21,590 bases of DNA, from NCBI GenBank assembly GCA_964526635.1, contig CAZGLR010000055.1:1-21590 (forward strand), given 5' to 3'. The notes below the pieces were generated by a model, which was not told the origin of the DNA, made no database searches, and saw nothing but the letters and a program-made list of their open reading frames with translations. Of this stretch, positions 7,055 to 16,097 are shown piece by piece; within the stretch, counting starts at the first letter, position 1; each line of letters opens with the position of its first letter. The translations under genes and the position numbers were made by a program. The stretch comes from CAZGLR01 sp964526635 (lineage in GTDB: Bacteria > Zixibacteria > MSB-5A5 > GN15 > JAAZOE01).

Positions 7055-9238
7055 ATGAATGGTGTAAACAAGCAAAGAAATGTCGTGATGGCCATTTTCA
7101 TGTTTGCGCTGTTGCCCGCCATAGCTGCGGCAATACCATCGCTCGAATTCGCCGGTGATACCGAACGAAGCGGGCCGGGGCAGGTCCTGTGTGAGAGCAA
7201 CCTTGCATATGTGACTGTCGCCAACGGCCTGACAGTATTCGATATCTCTGACCCGGGAAATATTATCAAGCTCGACGAGGTGTATATTACTTCGGGGTGG
7301 TACAATGACATTAAAAAGTCAGGAGACTATGTTTATTTGCCCGGTCATGCCGGCTTGTTTATTGTCGATGTCTCCGACCCTACCGACTTATTGGTAGTCG
7401 GTACATTCCCGATGGCGCATGCTGCAAATGCTATCGGGATCATCGATTCGATAGCCTATTGCACGTATGGCGATCTCGATGCAGCCGGGTTATATACGCT
7501 GAATATTCGCGATGCTTCCAATATCGTTGAACTCGATCATGATTCGCTGGCCGGGGCATCAAACTTTATTCTTATTCATGAAGACTCCCTCTATATTTCG
7601 TTGTATGGAGAGATTGGTGTTTTCAGCCTTGCAAATAACAGCAATCCGGAACTTATCACAACATTTCAAGTCGGATATTATGAATTCCTGATCGACGAGA
7701 TGGTGATTCGTGATTCACTATTACATTGCGCTTGTCATGCCTCTCTGCAACCGACTGGAAGGGCAGCATATGTGATATGCAATATTGCCGATTTACAAAA
7801 TCCTTATATTGTTGATAAGTATTATTTTAAGCCCTGTTATGCAGCAGATATTCGTCTTGCCGGCGACATTGCTTACGTTGGTGCGACAACACAGGGCTTA
7901 ATGGTTTTTGATATCAGCGACCCGGCAAACATCGATTCAATCGGGTCATTGCCGTTTGACCATTGCCGTTCCATAACTTTCGGGGATGACGTGCTGGCAG
8001 CGGTAGACAGGTCTGCCAATGGCAAATTTGTTACCGTCGACATCTCCGATCCGACTCAGCCGTCAATAATAGGTGAACACAGCTTCCCATCGCAGGTCAC
8101 TCGTGTTGCCAGTCACTCGGGGTATATCTATGCTCTCAGTGAAGAGGGGTCGCCGGATGTGGCGGTGCTGGAGACGTCATTTGATGACTCCCGTGAGCCG
8201 GTCAGCCGGTACAGCACTCAAAGCGGGGCTGCGCGGGCGACGGCTCAGTATCACGATGATACGCTGATAATCGGTTGCGCCGGCGGTCTGGAAGTAGTCG
8301 ACATATCTGATCCTGCCAATCTGCAATATGTCAGATCGTATACGACGGCCAATCCGGTGTATGATCTCATCGTTGCCAATGGCTATGCCTATGCTGCGGC
8401 ACGTTTTTATATCGAGATCTTTGATATTTCAGACCCTGCTGATAACCGGTTGGCCTATATACCGACCGGAGCGGGGTACTTCCTTGCATTGCAAGATACA
8501 CTACTCTATATCAGCGATGTTTGGACGGGAGTATACATATATAATGTCAGTGATCCTGCCAACCCTGCGTTTATCCGGGAATTTCACGGCCATTTGCCGA
8601 TCCAGGAACTTCGAATCGCAGATTCAATGCTGTACGCTGGCTCCTCGGTCGGCTTTGGTATCTATGATTTTTCCGATCCCATCAACCCCGTGTATATGCG
8701 TCATTATTTCAATGCCGGCTTCAATTATGGTATGGAAATTGTCAAGGATTTTGCATACCTGTCCGACGGATACGACGGCCTCAGGGTTATCGATATTGCC
8801 GATATCTACAATCCGTTTGAGTTCGACTGGTATAACACGCCTGGGGTTGCGCTTTATACGATTACCGTCGGTGACAGCATCTATCTGGCCGATCAACACA
8901 GTGTCATAAAGTTCGTGTTTCAAACACCAACCGACGCGGAAAGTGATCCCCCTGTCACACCGCAGTTCGTTCTGGAGCAGAACGCACCTAATCCATTCAA
9001 CCCCGCGACGACCATACGGTTTTCCCTGGAGAGAAGCGCCCAAACCGAACTGGCCGTCTACAACATCCTCGGCGAGCAGGTGGCGACTCTTTTGGATTCG
9101 TACTTGCCGGCCGGGGATCATCGCGTTGTCTGGGACGGAAGAGATGATGCCGGAAAGCGAGTCGCGACCGGCGTCTATCTGTATCGACTGATGACAGGGG
9201 ATTACACCCAATCTCGAAAAATGCTGCTTTTGAAGTAG
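7055..9238 (+). CDS. Secreted LVIVD-repeat beta-propeller protein with FlgD-like C-terminal domain
   Basis: 727 residues. GCAGGGG five bases before ATG supports the start. A signal peptide spans about 1-26 (ending AIAAA). Residues 45-625 hold 13 repeats of about 39-54 residues, each with a hydrophobic strand and a FDISDP-like turn, near residues 60, 101, 146, 188, 240, 283, 326, 369, 412, 454, 493, 536 and 577. These are LVIVD repeats, which build beta-propellers. After a linker (DAESDPPVTPQ), residues 640-727 match the FlgD-type Ig-like tail of FCB secreted proteins: NAPNPFNPATTIRFSL, YNILGEQVATL, GVYLYRL and a final RKMLLLK. That tail resembles type IX-type sorting signals, though export by that system is unproven here. 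It is divergent from the flavin reductase operon and convergent with the ABC permease, 70 bases away. Confidence 0.9.
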   Translation: MNGVNKQRNVVMAIFMFALLPAIAAAIPSLEFAGDTERSGPGQVLCESNLAYVTVANGLTVFDISDPGNIIKLDEVYITSGWYNDIKKSGDYVYLPGHAGLFIVDVSDPTDLLVVGTFPMAHAANAIGIIDSIAYCTYGDLDAAGLYTLNIRDASNIVELDHDSLAGASNFILIHEDSLYISLYGEIGVFSLANNSNPELITTFQVGYYEFLIDEMVIRDSLLHCACHASLQPTGRAAYVICNIADLQNPYIVDKYYFKPCYAADIRLAGDIAYVGATTQGLMVFDISDPANIDSIGSLPFDHCRSITFGDDVLAAVDRSANGKFVTVDISDPTQPSIIGEHSFPSQVTRVASHSGYIYALSEEGSPDVAVLETSFDDSREPVSRYSTQSGAARATAQYHDDTLIIGCAGGLEVVDISDPANLQYVRSYTTANPVYDLIVANGYAYAAARFYIEIFDISDPADNRLAYIPTGAGYFLALQDTLLYISDVWTGVYIYNVSDPANPAFIREFHGHLPIQELRIADSMLYAGSSVGFGIYDFSDPINPVYMRHYFNAGFNYGMEIVKDFAYLSDGYDGLRVIDIADIYNPFEFDWYNTPGVALYTITVGDSIYLADQHSVIKFVFQTPTDAESDPPVTPQFVLEQNAPNPFNPATTIRFSLERSAQTELAVYNILGEQVATLLDSYLPAGDHRVVWDGRDDAGKRVATGVYLYRLMTGDYTQSRKMLLLK

Positions 9239-9308
9239 TCCCCATTGCCCACATTACGCTTCGGTCTTTCCCCGCTATTGTCGTCAAACATCTTTCGACT
9301 TGCTCGAA

Positions 9309-10607
9309 TCACGAATCGCTTCGCGAGAGTACCGAGACACCGATTCCCAGGGCAATAGTCCCGATACCGAGCAGCATACCAAACGGCAGCAGGTAATCAT
9401 TCCATGTAAATTCGCGCCATATCGCACCCTCGACCGCAATAATCGACCATTTGACGGGGCTGACATTGCTTATTGCCAGAAGCCAGTCGGGCATAATAAA
9501 AAGCGGCATCATCGCGCCGCCGACCATGGCCATGATCAGCATGATCCCCCACGCCGCACCGGAGACCGACTCTTCGGTTTTGCCCATCACGCTGACCATC
9601 ATCGTGATTCCGGTAAAGCAGTACCCCGCCGCCGCCACAGCCAGAAGCAATTCAACCGGCCGGGTCAAGCGCACGCCGAAGAATAGCTTGGCGATGATAA
9701 GAAGCAAAATACAGCTCACAACACAGGCGGTAAATGCCGCCAGGCCCTTGCCGGCGATTATATGTCCCCGGGTAATCGGGGCCAGGCGAAGGCGCAGGAA
9801 GGTGCCAAAATTGCGTTCTTTGACAATCGATACGCCGAATGTTCCGGCCACTGCGATCAGTGCCCACATGATTGATGAGGGAAAAGTTATTTCAAAGGCA
9901 GATCGCGGCCCGATCCGTTCACCGGTAACCGCTTTGATTTTTGGCTGGGCGATGGCCATACCGCCGCCGCTGTTTTTGTTTGTTGAGCCGGTATCGGATG
10001 GGGTCTTTTCAATTTTTGCCAGACCCGCTGCAAATTCGGACAGTTGCGAGATGCCGCCATGGGCCAGGTCTTTCATTTCCGGCGACAGGCCGCGCCAGAC
10101 AGTCTCATCGGCGACCAGGGCATCCAGCTTTTCCTCGACGACTTTCGGCGACATAAGTTGTTCATGCATCAATTGAAAAACCGCCTGGGTCAGCATCCCC
10201 TGCAGGTAGCCGGCCTCCATGCGCCGGGCGGGATCAATTCCTATCTCAAAGGCGGATTCGTCACCGAAAATCCCCCATTGCGCCCCGAAACCGTCTTTAA
10301 GCAACACATACGCTGTCAGTTTCCCCTGCCGAACCCGGTGTTCGGCTGAATCGAGCGGATAGCTGTAGACCGTGAGCGCCGACATTTCGGTCAGCTTTTG
10401 TACGAAGGCCTGCGAATAGTCGGTGGAGTCAGCATCGACCACCGCGATTTTCATTGCCCGGGCGCCGCCCCCGCTGCCCATGCCGGAGTACACCGAACCG
10501 AACAGCAGCGCCATAATCAGCGGAAAACCGATCACCCAGAATAATGATGCCGGATCACGCAGCAGGATAATCAGGTCTTTATTGGCCAGTGATAGCAGTC
10601 GTCGCAT
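9309..10607 (-). CDS. ABC-2 type transporter permease
   Basis: 432 residues. The N-terminal KDLIILLRDPASLFWVIGFPLIMALLFG is the typical cytoplasmic tail and first membrane helix of ABC-2 exporters (ABC2_membrane_3). A large extracytoplasmic domain (about 45-235) follows, then about five helices near 243-262, 290-310, 320-340, 350-372 and 408-427. FGTFLRLRLAPITRGHIIAGK marks the conserved loop after the second helix. The extracytoplasmic domain has a low-complexity stretch near 205-218 (TGSTNKNSGGGMA). ATG shares its A with the TAA of the ATPase gene (TAATG), so the subunits are translationally coupled. Substrate is unknown; drug, lipid or polysaccharide export are all possible. Confidence 0.92.
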   Translation of the reverse strand: MRRLLSLANKDLIILLRDPASLFWVIGFPLIMALLFGSVYSGMGSGGGARAMKIAVVDADSTDYSQAFVQKLTEMSALTVYSYPLDSAEHRVRQGKLTAYVLLKDGFGAQWGIFGDESAFEIGIDPARRMEAGYLQGMLTQAVFQLMHEQLMSPKVVEEKLDALVADETVWRGLSPEMKDLAHGGISQLSEFAAGLAKIEKTPSDTGSTNKNSGGGMAIAQPKIKAVTGERIGPRSAFEITFPSSIMWALIAVAGTFGVSIVKERNFGTFLRLRLAPITRGHIIAGKGLAAFTACVVSCILLLIIAKLFFGVRLTRPVELLLAVAAAGYCFTGITMMVSVMGKTEESVSGAAWGIMLIMAMVGGAMMPLFIMPDWLLAISNVSPVKWSIIAVEGAIWREFTWNDYLLPFGMLLGIGTIALGIGVSVLSRSDS

Positions 10608-11497
10608 TAGTCTCTCAGGCTCCTTCCCGTAAGGTTTAAAAAGACCATCTCGAGGTCAGGACGGTCTACGCGCAATTGCCGGAATTTGATCCCGTGACCG
10701 GTCAGGATACTCAGGTCTTTGACCGGATCGGAAGAATTGATCCGTAGACGGTTCCCCTGGAGTTCACCGGGCAGGTCCGAGACATTCTCAGGGATTTTTT
10801 CGAGATCGGCTTCGATTACGGTAGCGCCGCCATGTTCGGAGGTCAGTGCATCGACCGTATCCAGCGCCAGGATTTTACCATGATCGATAATCGCCACCCG
10901 TTCACATAGCCGCTGGGCTTCTTCCATATAATGCGTGGTATAGACAATCGTGCGGCCCTGCCGTTTGAGATGCTCGATACTCTCGAAAATCATATTGCGC
11001 GACTGCGGGTCGATACCGACAGTCGGTTCATCGAAAAACAGCACCGGCGGATCATGAATAATCGCCACGGCCATATTCAGGCGGCGCTTCATACCGCCGG
11101 AGAATTTTTCGACAGCATCTTTGCGACGGTGCTTCAGGCCCGCAAATTCCAGCGCAAATTCGACCCGTTCTTTGAGGTGAGAACCGGAGAGTTTGTACAT
11201 GCGGCCGAAGAATTCAAGATTTTCCACAGCCGACAGTTTATCATACAGCGCCAGCGACTGTGGCGCAGTGCCGATCTGCAGCCGTACGCCGGGACTGGTC
11301 GGGTCGCCATCACCATTGATACCGACCCGCCCGGAATCGGGCCGGATGATGCCGACCATCATGTTGATCGTCGTCGTTTTCCCGGCGCCATTGGGCCCAA
11401 GAAGTCCGAAAACTTCACCTTTATTGATAGTAAACGAGACGCCATCGACTGCTTTGATTTTGCCGAAATGCTTGTGTAGATCTGTTACCTGAATCAT
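10607..11497 (-). CDS. ABC-2 exporter ATP-binding protein
   Basis: 296 residues, with a complete nucleotide-binding domain: Walker A GPNGAGKTT (34-42), Q-loop Gln80, signature FSGGMKRR (132-139), Walker B VLFFDEP (152-158) and switch His189 in TTHY. The C-terminal 90 residues form the small accessory region common in DrrA/CcmA-like ATPases. It energises the permease encoded immediately downstream with a one-base stop/start overlap. The start at 11497 has a weak GAGAG site. It is divergent from the membrane-protein gene at 11673, with 175 bases between. All catalytic motifs are intact. Confidence 0.95.
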   Translation of the reverse strand: MIQVTDLHKHFGKIKAVDGVSFTINKGEVFGLLGPNGAGKTTTINMMVGIIRPDSGRVGINGDGDPTSPGVRLQIGTAPQSLALYDKLSAVENLEFFGRMYKLSGSHLKERVEFALEFAGLKHRRKDAVEKFSGGMKRRLNMAVAIIHDPPVLFFDEPTVGIDPQSRNMIFESIEHLKRQGRTIVYTTHYMEEAQRLCERVAIIDHGKILALDTVDALTSEHGGATVIEADLEKIPENVSDLPGELQGNRLRINSSDPVKDLSILTGHGIKFRQLRVDRPDLEMVFLNLTGRSLRD

Positions 11498-11672
11498 GGA
11501 TAGTTACTCTCTGACTGATAGTGTTTATACATCACCCTACGACCAAAACCGACCAGTGTTTCCTAATTTTGGACAGGAATATACTGGCGCATCATGTCAT
11601 ATATTACAATAATCTTATAGACATGTGCGAAATTTGACTATAGATTGGGCTGATTAAGGAGTTAATTAGTCT

Positions 11673-12491
11673 ATGATAAAGCAGATAATTCTCTGGACAC
11701 TGGCGGTGATCGCGACGCTGGCCACCGCAGTCTATCAAGATAAAACGGGCCCGACCCATTCGTACGACGGTCGCTTTGAGATCGCCGGATCGACATATAG
11801 CTATAAACTGCCGCGCAGTAACGACGGCATCCCCGAACCGGTTGTTGCCGTTAAGGTTAATAATCCGGCAGTGTCGGGAACTGTCTTTTACAAACGCTAC
11901 ACCATCAACGAGCCATATACTCCCCTGCCGCTGCAGCGACGCAACGATTCGTTAATCACGCAGCTTCCCGAACAGCCTGCGGCTGGCAAGCTGGAGTACT
12001 ATATTGTGTTCACGGCCGGTCAGGAAACAACCACTGTGCCGGAGGATCATGCCAACACGATCGTCATCCGGTGGCGCGACCCGGTACCGGCGTTTATCCT
12101 GATTCCGCATATTATCCTGATGTTCACGTCGATGCTGCTGTCGGCGCGAACCGGTTTCGAAGCCCTCACCCCGCATGGCAAGACGCGGATGTTGACAATG
12201 ATTACTGTTATCTGCCTGTTTGTCGGGGGATTAATCTTCGGTCCGTTGGTGCAGAAGTTTGCTTTCGGTGATCTCTGGACCGGGATACCATTTGGGTGGG
12301 ATCTTACTGACAATAAAACGCTGATTGCCTGGGTGGTCTGGGCCTTTGCGTTGTTCCGTCATCGGAAAACCGAGATGGCGCGCTACTCGGTGCTTTTTGC
12401 GGCGCTGGTGATGCTGATTATCTTTTTGATTCCGCACAGCATGATGGGCTCGGAATTCAACTACGAAACCGGCGAAGTCGAAGTCGGGTAG
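11673..12491 (+). CDS. Five-helix membrane protein of unknown function
   Basis: 272 residues. AAGGAG lies 11 bases before ATG. Helix 1 is at residues 1-20. A soluble, strand-rich extracytoplasmic domain (about 25-135) contains YKLPRSNDG and a FYKRYTINEPYTPLPLQRR stretch. Four more helices lie near 139-158, 173-192, 215-229 and 238-256. The block GLIFGPLVQKFAFGDLWTGIPFGWDLTDNKTL is highly patterned and recalls a conserved uncharacterised membrane family of Bacteroidota and Ignavibacteria; this is recognised from memory and not verified. The C-terminus is acidic. The gene is monocistronic, convergent with the DUF5686 gene with only 15 bases between, and divergent from the ABC operon. No function can be assigned. 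Confidence 0.8.
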   Translation: MIKQIILWTLAVIATLATAVYQDKTGPTHSYDGRFEIAGSTYSYKLPRSNDGIPEPVVAVKVNNPAVSGTVFYKRYTINEPYTPLPLQRRNDSLITQLPEQPAAGKLEYYIVFTAGQETTTVPEDHANTIVIRWRDPVPAFILIPHIILMFTSMLLSARTGFEALTPHGKTRMLTMITVICLFVGGLIFGPLVQKFAFGDLWTGIPFGWDLTDNKTLIAWVVWAFALFRHRKTEMARYSVLFAALVMLIIFLIPHSMMGSEFNYETGEVEVG

Positions 12492-12506
12492 GTTAAGCAC
12501 AAAGAC

Positions 12507-14909
12507 CTAAAAGCCGAAGCCATAGACGATTTTGAACTTCTCGGTATCATAATCACTGAGCTGCCAGGTGAAATACACAGCGCCGTTTAAAAAGCCCAAA
12601 AACGGCGTCAGATTGGTCAGCCCGAACCCAAGCTCAGTGTAGGCGTGCGGTGCCTCGCGGACCTGAAATGACCGACCCTGCAATTCGGGATTGTCAAAGT
12701 GGGTCCATAACGCGCCACCATGGATAGTGATGCCCATCGGGATCTTACTCAAAAATGGTATACCCAGATGGCGCAGAGTATATTTCCCGAAATAATGCTC
12801 GGCATATACCAGCGCAATACGGTCACCGCCGAAATTAATGTCATGCGAGGTATTCATTCCACGACTAAAATAGAAACCGGGATCATTGTGATCAGCGATA
12901 AAATATCGTTGCGGCGGGACATCCCAGTCGGAATCACCAAGATAGCCAAATATCGAAAAACGGCCCAACCCTCCAAGCCGAAGATTGCCGTCAACTTCAA
13001 GAAAAAACCGTCGAAAATGAAAATCGGTATCGAAGATATCGGGTGAGGAGTACTCCCCGCCCAGCGTGACAGTCACCCATTGATTAGCTACTCCCGGCAG
13101 CACTCGGCCCTTGTTCAAAATCATCTTGCGGCTGTCGAAGACAAATGCACCGGTAATTGACCGCAACGTACCATTCACGATTTTCACATTCGGCCTCGGC
13201 TCGAAATCATCGCTGAAGACGCCATAATCGGTGCGTTTGGGCAGCCAGGTCTGTTTGAGATCGTTGTAGCCCATCGAGAAAGTGACCTGGTCGATGACTT
13301 TTGATTGAAAACCGATAGTAAATCCCTTCTCGCGGTAATAATCAAAGGGATCATAACGAAACAGCAGGGCATTGAAAGAGGGATCATAGAGATCGGTGGA
13401 AATCACCGTTGGACGATGCATCACTCGATTATGATATTCGAAATCAAGCGCCAGCCTCCTTCGCGGCCAGAGATGATATTTTCCACCGACAGCAAACTGC
13501 AACTTTTCATCCTTGATACCGATCCCGGCGCCGGCGTGCAGATCGAAATTGGGGATGATATAGTTGAGTTTGAGACTACTCCCCAAACGCAGGCCCTCAA
13601 CCCGGTTGTAGCTAATGAAGTCGTAGCTGTCGTACAGCAGATTGACCACACCAAAGAGCGCCCCCCGTGCGACATTCGACCAGAAGCCCTTGGGAGCATT
13701 TTCAATCGAATCGATACGTATATACCCCTGCAGTTCATCGGCGGTCAATGGCACTGTCTGGCGCTGCGCCCAAGTTGCCGAATCGACATCGTCAGCATCC
13801 GGCGCGACTTCAATGACGAATTCATCGAATATCTCTTTCGGCAGGGAATCATTAACCTGATAGCTGTACACTGTTGCCACATAGCTGAAATCAAGCAGCG
13901 GCGGTATGCCCGGAAGAGGTACCCCCAATTCGAGTTGTCCGGAGAACGAGAATTCGACCGGCAGCCAAAGATTCTTATCAACTGCAGCATACTGTTCAAC
14001 GATGGTGAGTTCGGTCAAAAACGGTAGCGCGACACCTCTGGAAAAGCCGCCATCGAAACGGACGGTTACAAAGGAACCATCGGCAATCTGCAGCTCTCCC
14101 CGGTACAGCGGATCGTACTCCTGCTTCGGTTCGACCTCCAGCACAAAGACAGGAATTGTATCGAGATAAATCGTGTCGAGCAGATAGTAATTGTAAAACT
14201 CAAGCGCATCTTCGGCGATGGGATTGACGACTTCGAATTCACCGATTTCGGTACGGCCGTCGGCAAAACTCAAAAAGTCCCCGATAACCATGAAATTATT
14301 CTCGGCCGGAATATTGGCGGTTTGGCGCCGGGCGGTGATTATTTCTTTATAGCTGCCCGGCTGCTTCCAATACGATGTCGTCTGCGACTCGGCGATCATG
14401 AGAATATCTTCGGCGTCGGGCTTGCCCGGATCAACGACGGTGAATCGTGAATAGGAATCATACTCGCAGTTCTCAAGCTGCTCCATGACCCGCTTCTGAT
14501 ACGCTATCGCCTGCTTGATAATGCGCTGCGCCGGATCATAGGCGCGGGTATAGGCCTTTTGCACCCCCATATCGATGGCCTGCGTCGCCAGGCTAATATC
14601 AAGCTCCTGACTCGTGCTATCGATGGTGATTTCATGCTGCTGAGAACGGTATCCCACCCGTGAAAAAAACAGCACAACCGAATCAGTATGGAGAATAATT
14701 CTATACCGGCCATCAATGTTGCTCTTGGTAATGATGGTCGTGCTGTCGCTTGATCGGGCAGCCACGGTAACATGAGCGATCGGGAGGCCATCGGAAGCAT
14801 CGCGGACTCTGCCGGTTAGAACTGAGGCCGAGACAATCTGATCCGACAGAAGACACAACAAAAATAAGCCGTAACAAACTATCGGTCTGAATGAAAATCC
14901 CGGATTCAC
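12507..14909 (-). CDS. Outer-membrane CarboxypepD_reg/DUF5686 family protein
   Basis: The start is GTG at 14909, five bases after GGGAGG and followed directly by a signal peptide. A TTG at 14924 would swallow the ribosome site. The protein has 800 residues. Residues about 30-108 are a carboxypeptidase-regulatory-like beta-sandwich (LTGRVRDASDGLPIAHVTV, DGRYRI, VGYRSQ). The rest matches the DUF5686 architecture: AYDPAQRIIKQAIAYQKRV, then strand-rich sequence, an internal helical link (YNRVEGLRLGSSLKLNY) and a C-terminal barrel ending in Phe (VYGFGF), the usual last residue of outer-membrane barrels. Family members are uncharacterised, and transport or surface assembly is plausible. It has its own promoter and is convergent with the five-helix membrane protein. 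Confidence 0.9.
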   Translation of the reverse strand: MNPGFSFRPIVCYGLFLLCLLSDQIVSASVLTGRVRDASDGLPIAHVTVAARSSDSTTIITKSNIDGRYRIILHTDSVVLFFSRVGYRSQQHEITIDSTSQELDISLATQAIDMGVQKAYTRAYDPAQRIIKQAIAYQKRVMEQLENCEYDSYSRFTVVDPGKPDAEDILMIAESQTTSYWKQPGSYKEIITARRQTANIPAENNFMVIGDFLSFADGRTEIGEFEVVNPIAEDALEFYNYYLLDTIYLDTIPVFVLEVEPKQEYDPLYRGELQIADGSFVTVRFDGGFSRGVALPFLTELTIVEQYAAVDKNLWLPVEFSFSGQLELGVPLPGIPPLLDFSYVATVYSYQVNDSLPKEIFDEFVIEVAPDADDVDSATWAQRQTVPLTADELQGYIRIDSIENAPKGFWSNVARGALFGVVNLLYDSYDFISYNRVEGLRLGSSLKLNYIIPNFDLHAGAGIGIKDEKLQFAVGGKYHLWPRRRLALDFEYHNRVMHRPTVISTDLYDPSFNALLFRYDPFDYYREKGFTIGFQSKVIDQVTFSMGYNDLKQTWLPKRTDYGVFSDDFEPRPNVKIVNGTLRSITGAFVFDSRKMILNKGRVLPGVANQWVTVTLGGEYSSPDIFDTDFHFRRFFLEVDGNLRLGGLGRFSIFGYLGDSDWDVPPQRYFIADHNDPGFYFSRGMNTSHDINFGGDRIALVYAEHYFGKYTLRHLGIPFLSKIPMGITIHGGALWTHFDNPELQGRSFQVREAPHAYTELGFGLTNLTPFLGFLNGAVYFTWQLSDYDTEKFKIVYGFGF

Positions 14910-14954
14910 TCTTTCCTCCCGCAAACTGCCTGCATGATATGTGCAAGGACACCC

Positions 14955-14982
14955 AATATAATGTTCACCTCTTATGACTCAA
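14955..14982 (-). promoter_or_regulatory. Promoter of the DUF5686 gene
   Basis: Minus-strand TTGAGT (14982-14977), a 16-base spacer and TATATT (14960-14955) give a start site near 14948 and a leader of about 40 bases before GTG at 14909. The position between two same-strand genes implies independent transcription. Confidence 0.55.
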
Positions 14983-15004
14983 GGGGAATACTGTTCGGAT
15001 ACCA

Positions 15005-15919
15005 TCATCGTTTTTCAGAAGATTTTATCGATGTCGAGCAGCGTCCAAACAGGCGGCCATCGAGCACAAGAATGCTGGTCAGGATGATCGCCATGCCGAC
15101 ATAGGTTTTAGTGGTCACCGGTTCACGCAAAATGGTAATCCCCAGAATCGTCGCTGAAACCGGAATGAGAAACGTGACCAAAAGCACATTGGTCGGACCG
15201 GTTTCCTTCAGCAAATGAAAATACAGGTAATAGGCCAGCACTGTGCTGATCACGGCCAATGCCAGCAAGCCAAACAGCGGAATGGCCGAAGCGTTACATA
15301 GCTGACTGAACGGTCGTTCGATGATAACCGCTATCGGCAGCAGGGTAATGCTGGCGCATATCAGCATGCCGGTCGCCACGATCATATGCGACATACCGGC
15401 AAAGCGGCGCCCATAGCTGGCCGCAATAGCATATCCGCACGATCCGCACAGGACCAGAATCTGACCGATATTCGAAAGATCAAAGCGGGCAAGGATATCG
15501 AACCCCAGCAGGACAACGACACCCAGAAATCCCAGAAACAGGCCGATCAGTCGATTGGCGGTAAGCTGTTCGGTGCGCAGGATAAAAGCGACAATAACAA
15601 TACTGAAGAACGGGGTGGTGGCATTCAGAATCGATGCCATCGATCCGGTAATGTACTTCTGTCCCCAGGTAATGCAGACAAACGGGATGACATTGTTGAA
15701 GAGCGCCATGATAAAAAACGAGCCCCAGACCGGCAGCGCGACTTTGAATCGATGGTCCCGCAGGAGAACGAACAGGCAAAGAAGCACAGCCGCGACCGTA
15801 ACCCGAAAGAACGCCACTGTCAATGGCTCGAAATCGCGCAGGGCCAGCTCGATAAAAAGAAATGACCCGCCCCAGAGAACAGACAGTACTACCAGAATAA
15901 GCCAGTTACGGATAGACAT
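15005..15919 (-). CDS. EamA/DMT-family permease
   Basis: 304 residues from ATG at 15919, which has GGGAG nine bases upstream. An in-frame ATG at 15946 lacks a ribosome site and adds a polar, charged stretch. There are about ten membrane helices in two EamA halves. The first half has LWGGSFLFIELALRDFEPLTVAFFRV and ASILNATTPFFSIVIVAF; the second has CGYAIAASYGRRF and a helix pair ending ILGITILREPVTTKTYVGMAIIL. These are standard landmarks of drug/metabolite transporters, which export amino acids or other small molecules across the inner membrane. Substrate is unknown. It lies 80 bases upstream of the DUF5686 start, which has its own promoter. Confidence 0.92.
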   Translation of the reverse strand: MSIRNWLILVVLSVLWGGSFLFIELALRDFEPLTVAFFRVTVAAVLLCLFVLLRDHRFKVALPVWGSFFIMALFNNVIPFVCITWGQKYITGSMASILNATTPFFSIVIVAFILRTEQLTANRLIGLFLGFLGVVVLLGFDILARFDLSNIGQILVLCGSCGYAIAASYGRRFAGMSHMIVATGMLICASITLLPIAVIIERPFSQLCNASAIPLFGLLALAVISTVLAYYLYFHLLKETGPTNVLLVTFLIPVSATILGITILREPVTTKTYVGMAIILTSILVLDGRLFGRCSTSIKSSEKR

Positions 15920-16044
15920 GTTACGATGCTCCCGAAATGCGTTCATCCAGACGCATGTCTGATACAGTCAGAGAAAGTACCTGTTTTTTTGTGTAATGCA
16001 ACAGCCAAATTACCCTGCCCTCGCGGCCGGCGCAGCCGTAATAG

Positions 16045-16071
16045 AAAAGGCCGGCAAAAAGCCGGCCTTTT
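16045..16071 (-). terminator. Intrinsic terminator of the metallopeptidase gene (bidirectional form)
   Basis: A perfect 11-bp stem, AAAAGGCCGGC with GCCGGCCTTTT, has a 5-base A loop (TTTTT on the minus strand). A T-run closes the stem in either direction. It begins 27 bases after the metallopeptidase stop and precedes the EamA gene. Confidence 0.85.
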
Positions 16072-16097
16072 GATAAATATCTTGTGACAAACGCAAA

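Noticed and set aside
9451..10176. 241-codon plus-strand frame
   Set aside because: It is antisense to the ABC permease, whose membrane helices and coupling to the ATPase are clear.
13305..14027. 240-codon plus-strand frame
   Set aside because: It is antisense to the DUF5686 gene; no ribosome site and no domain features.
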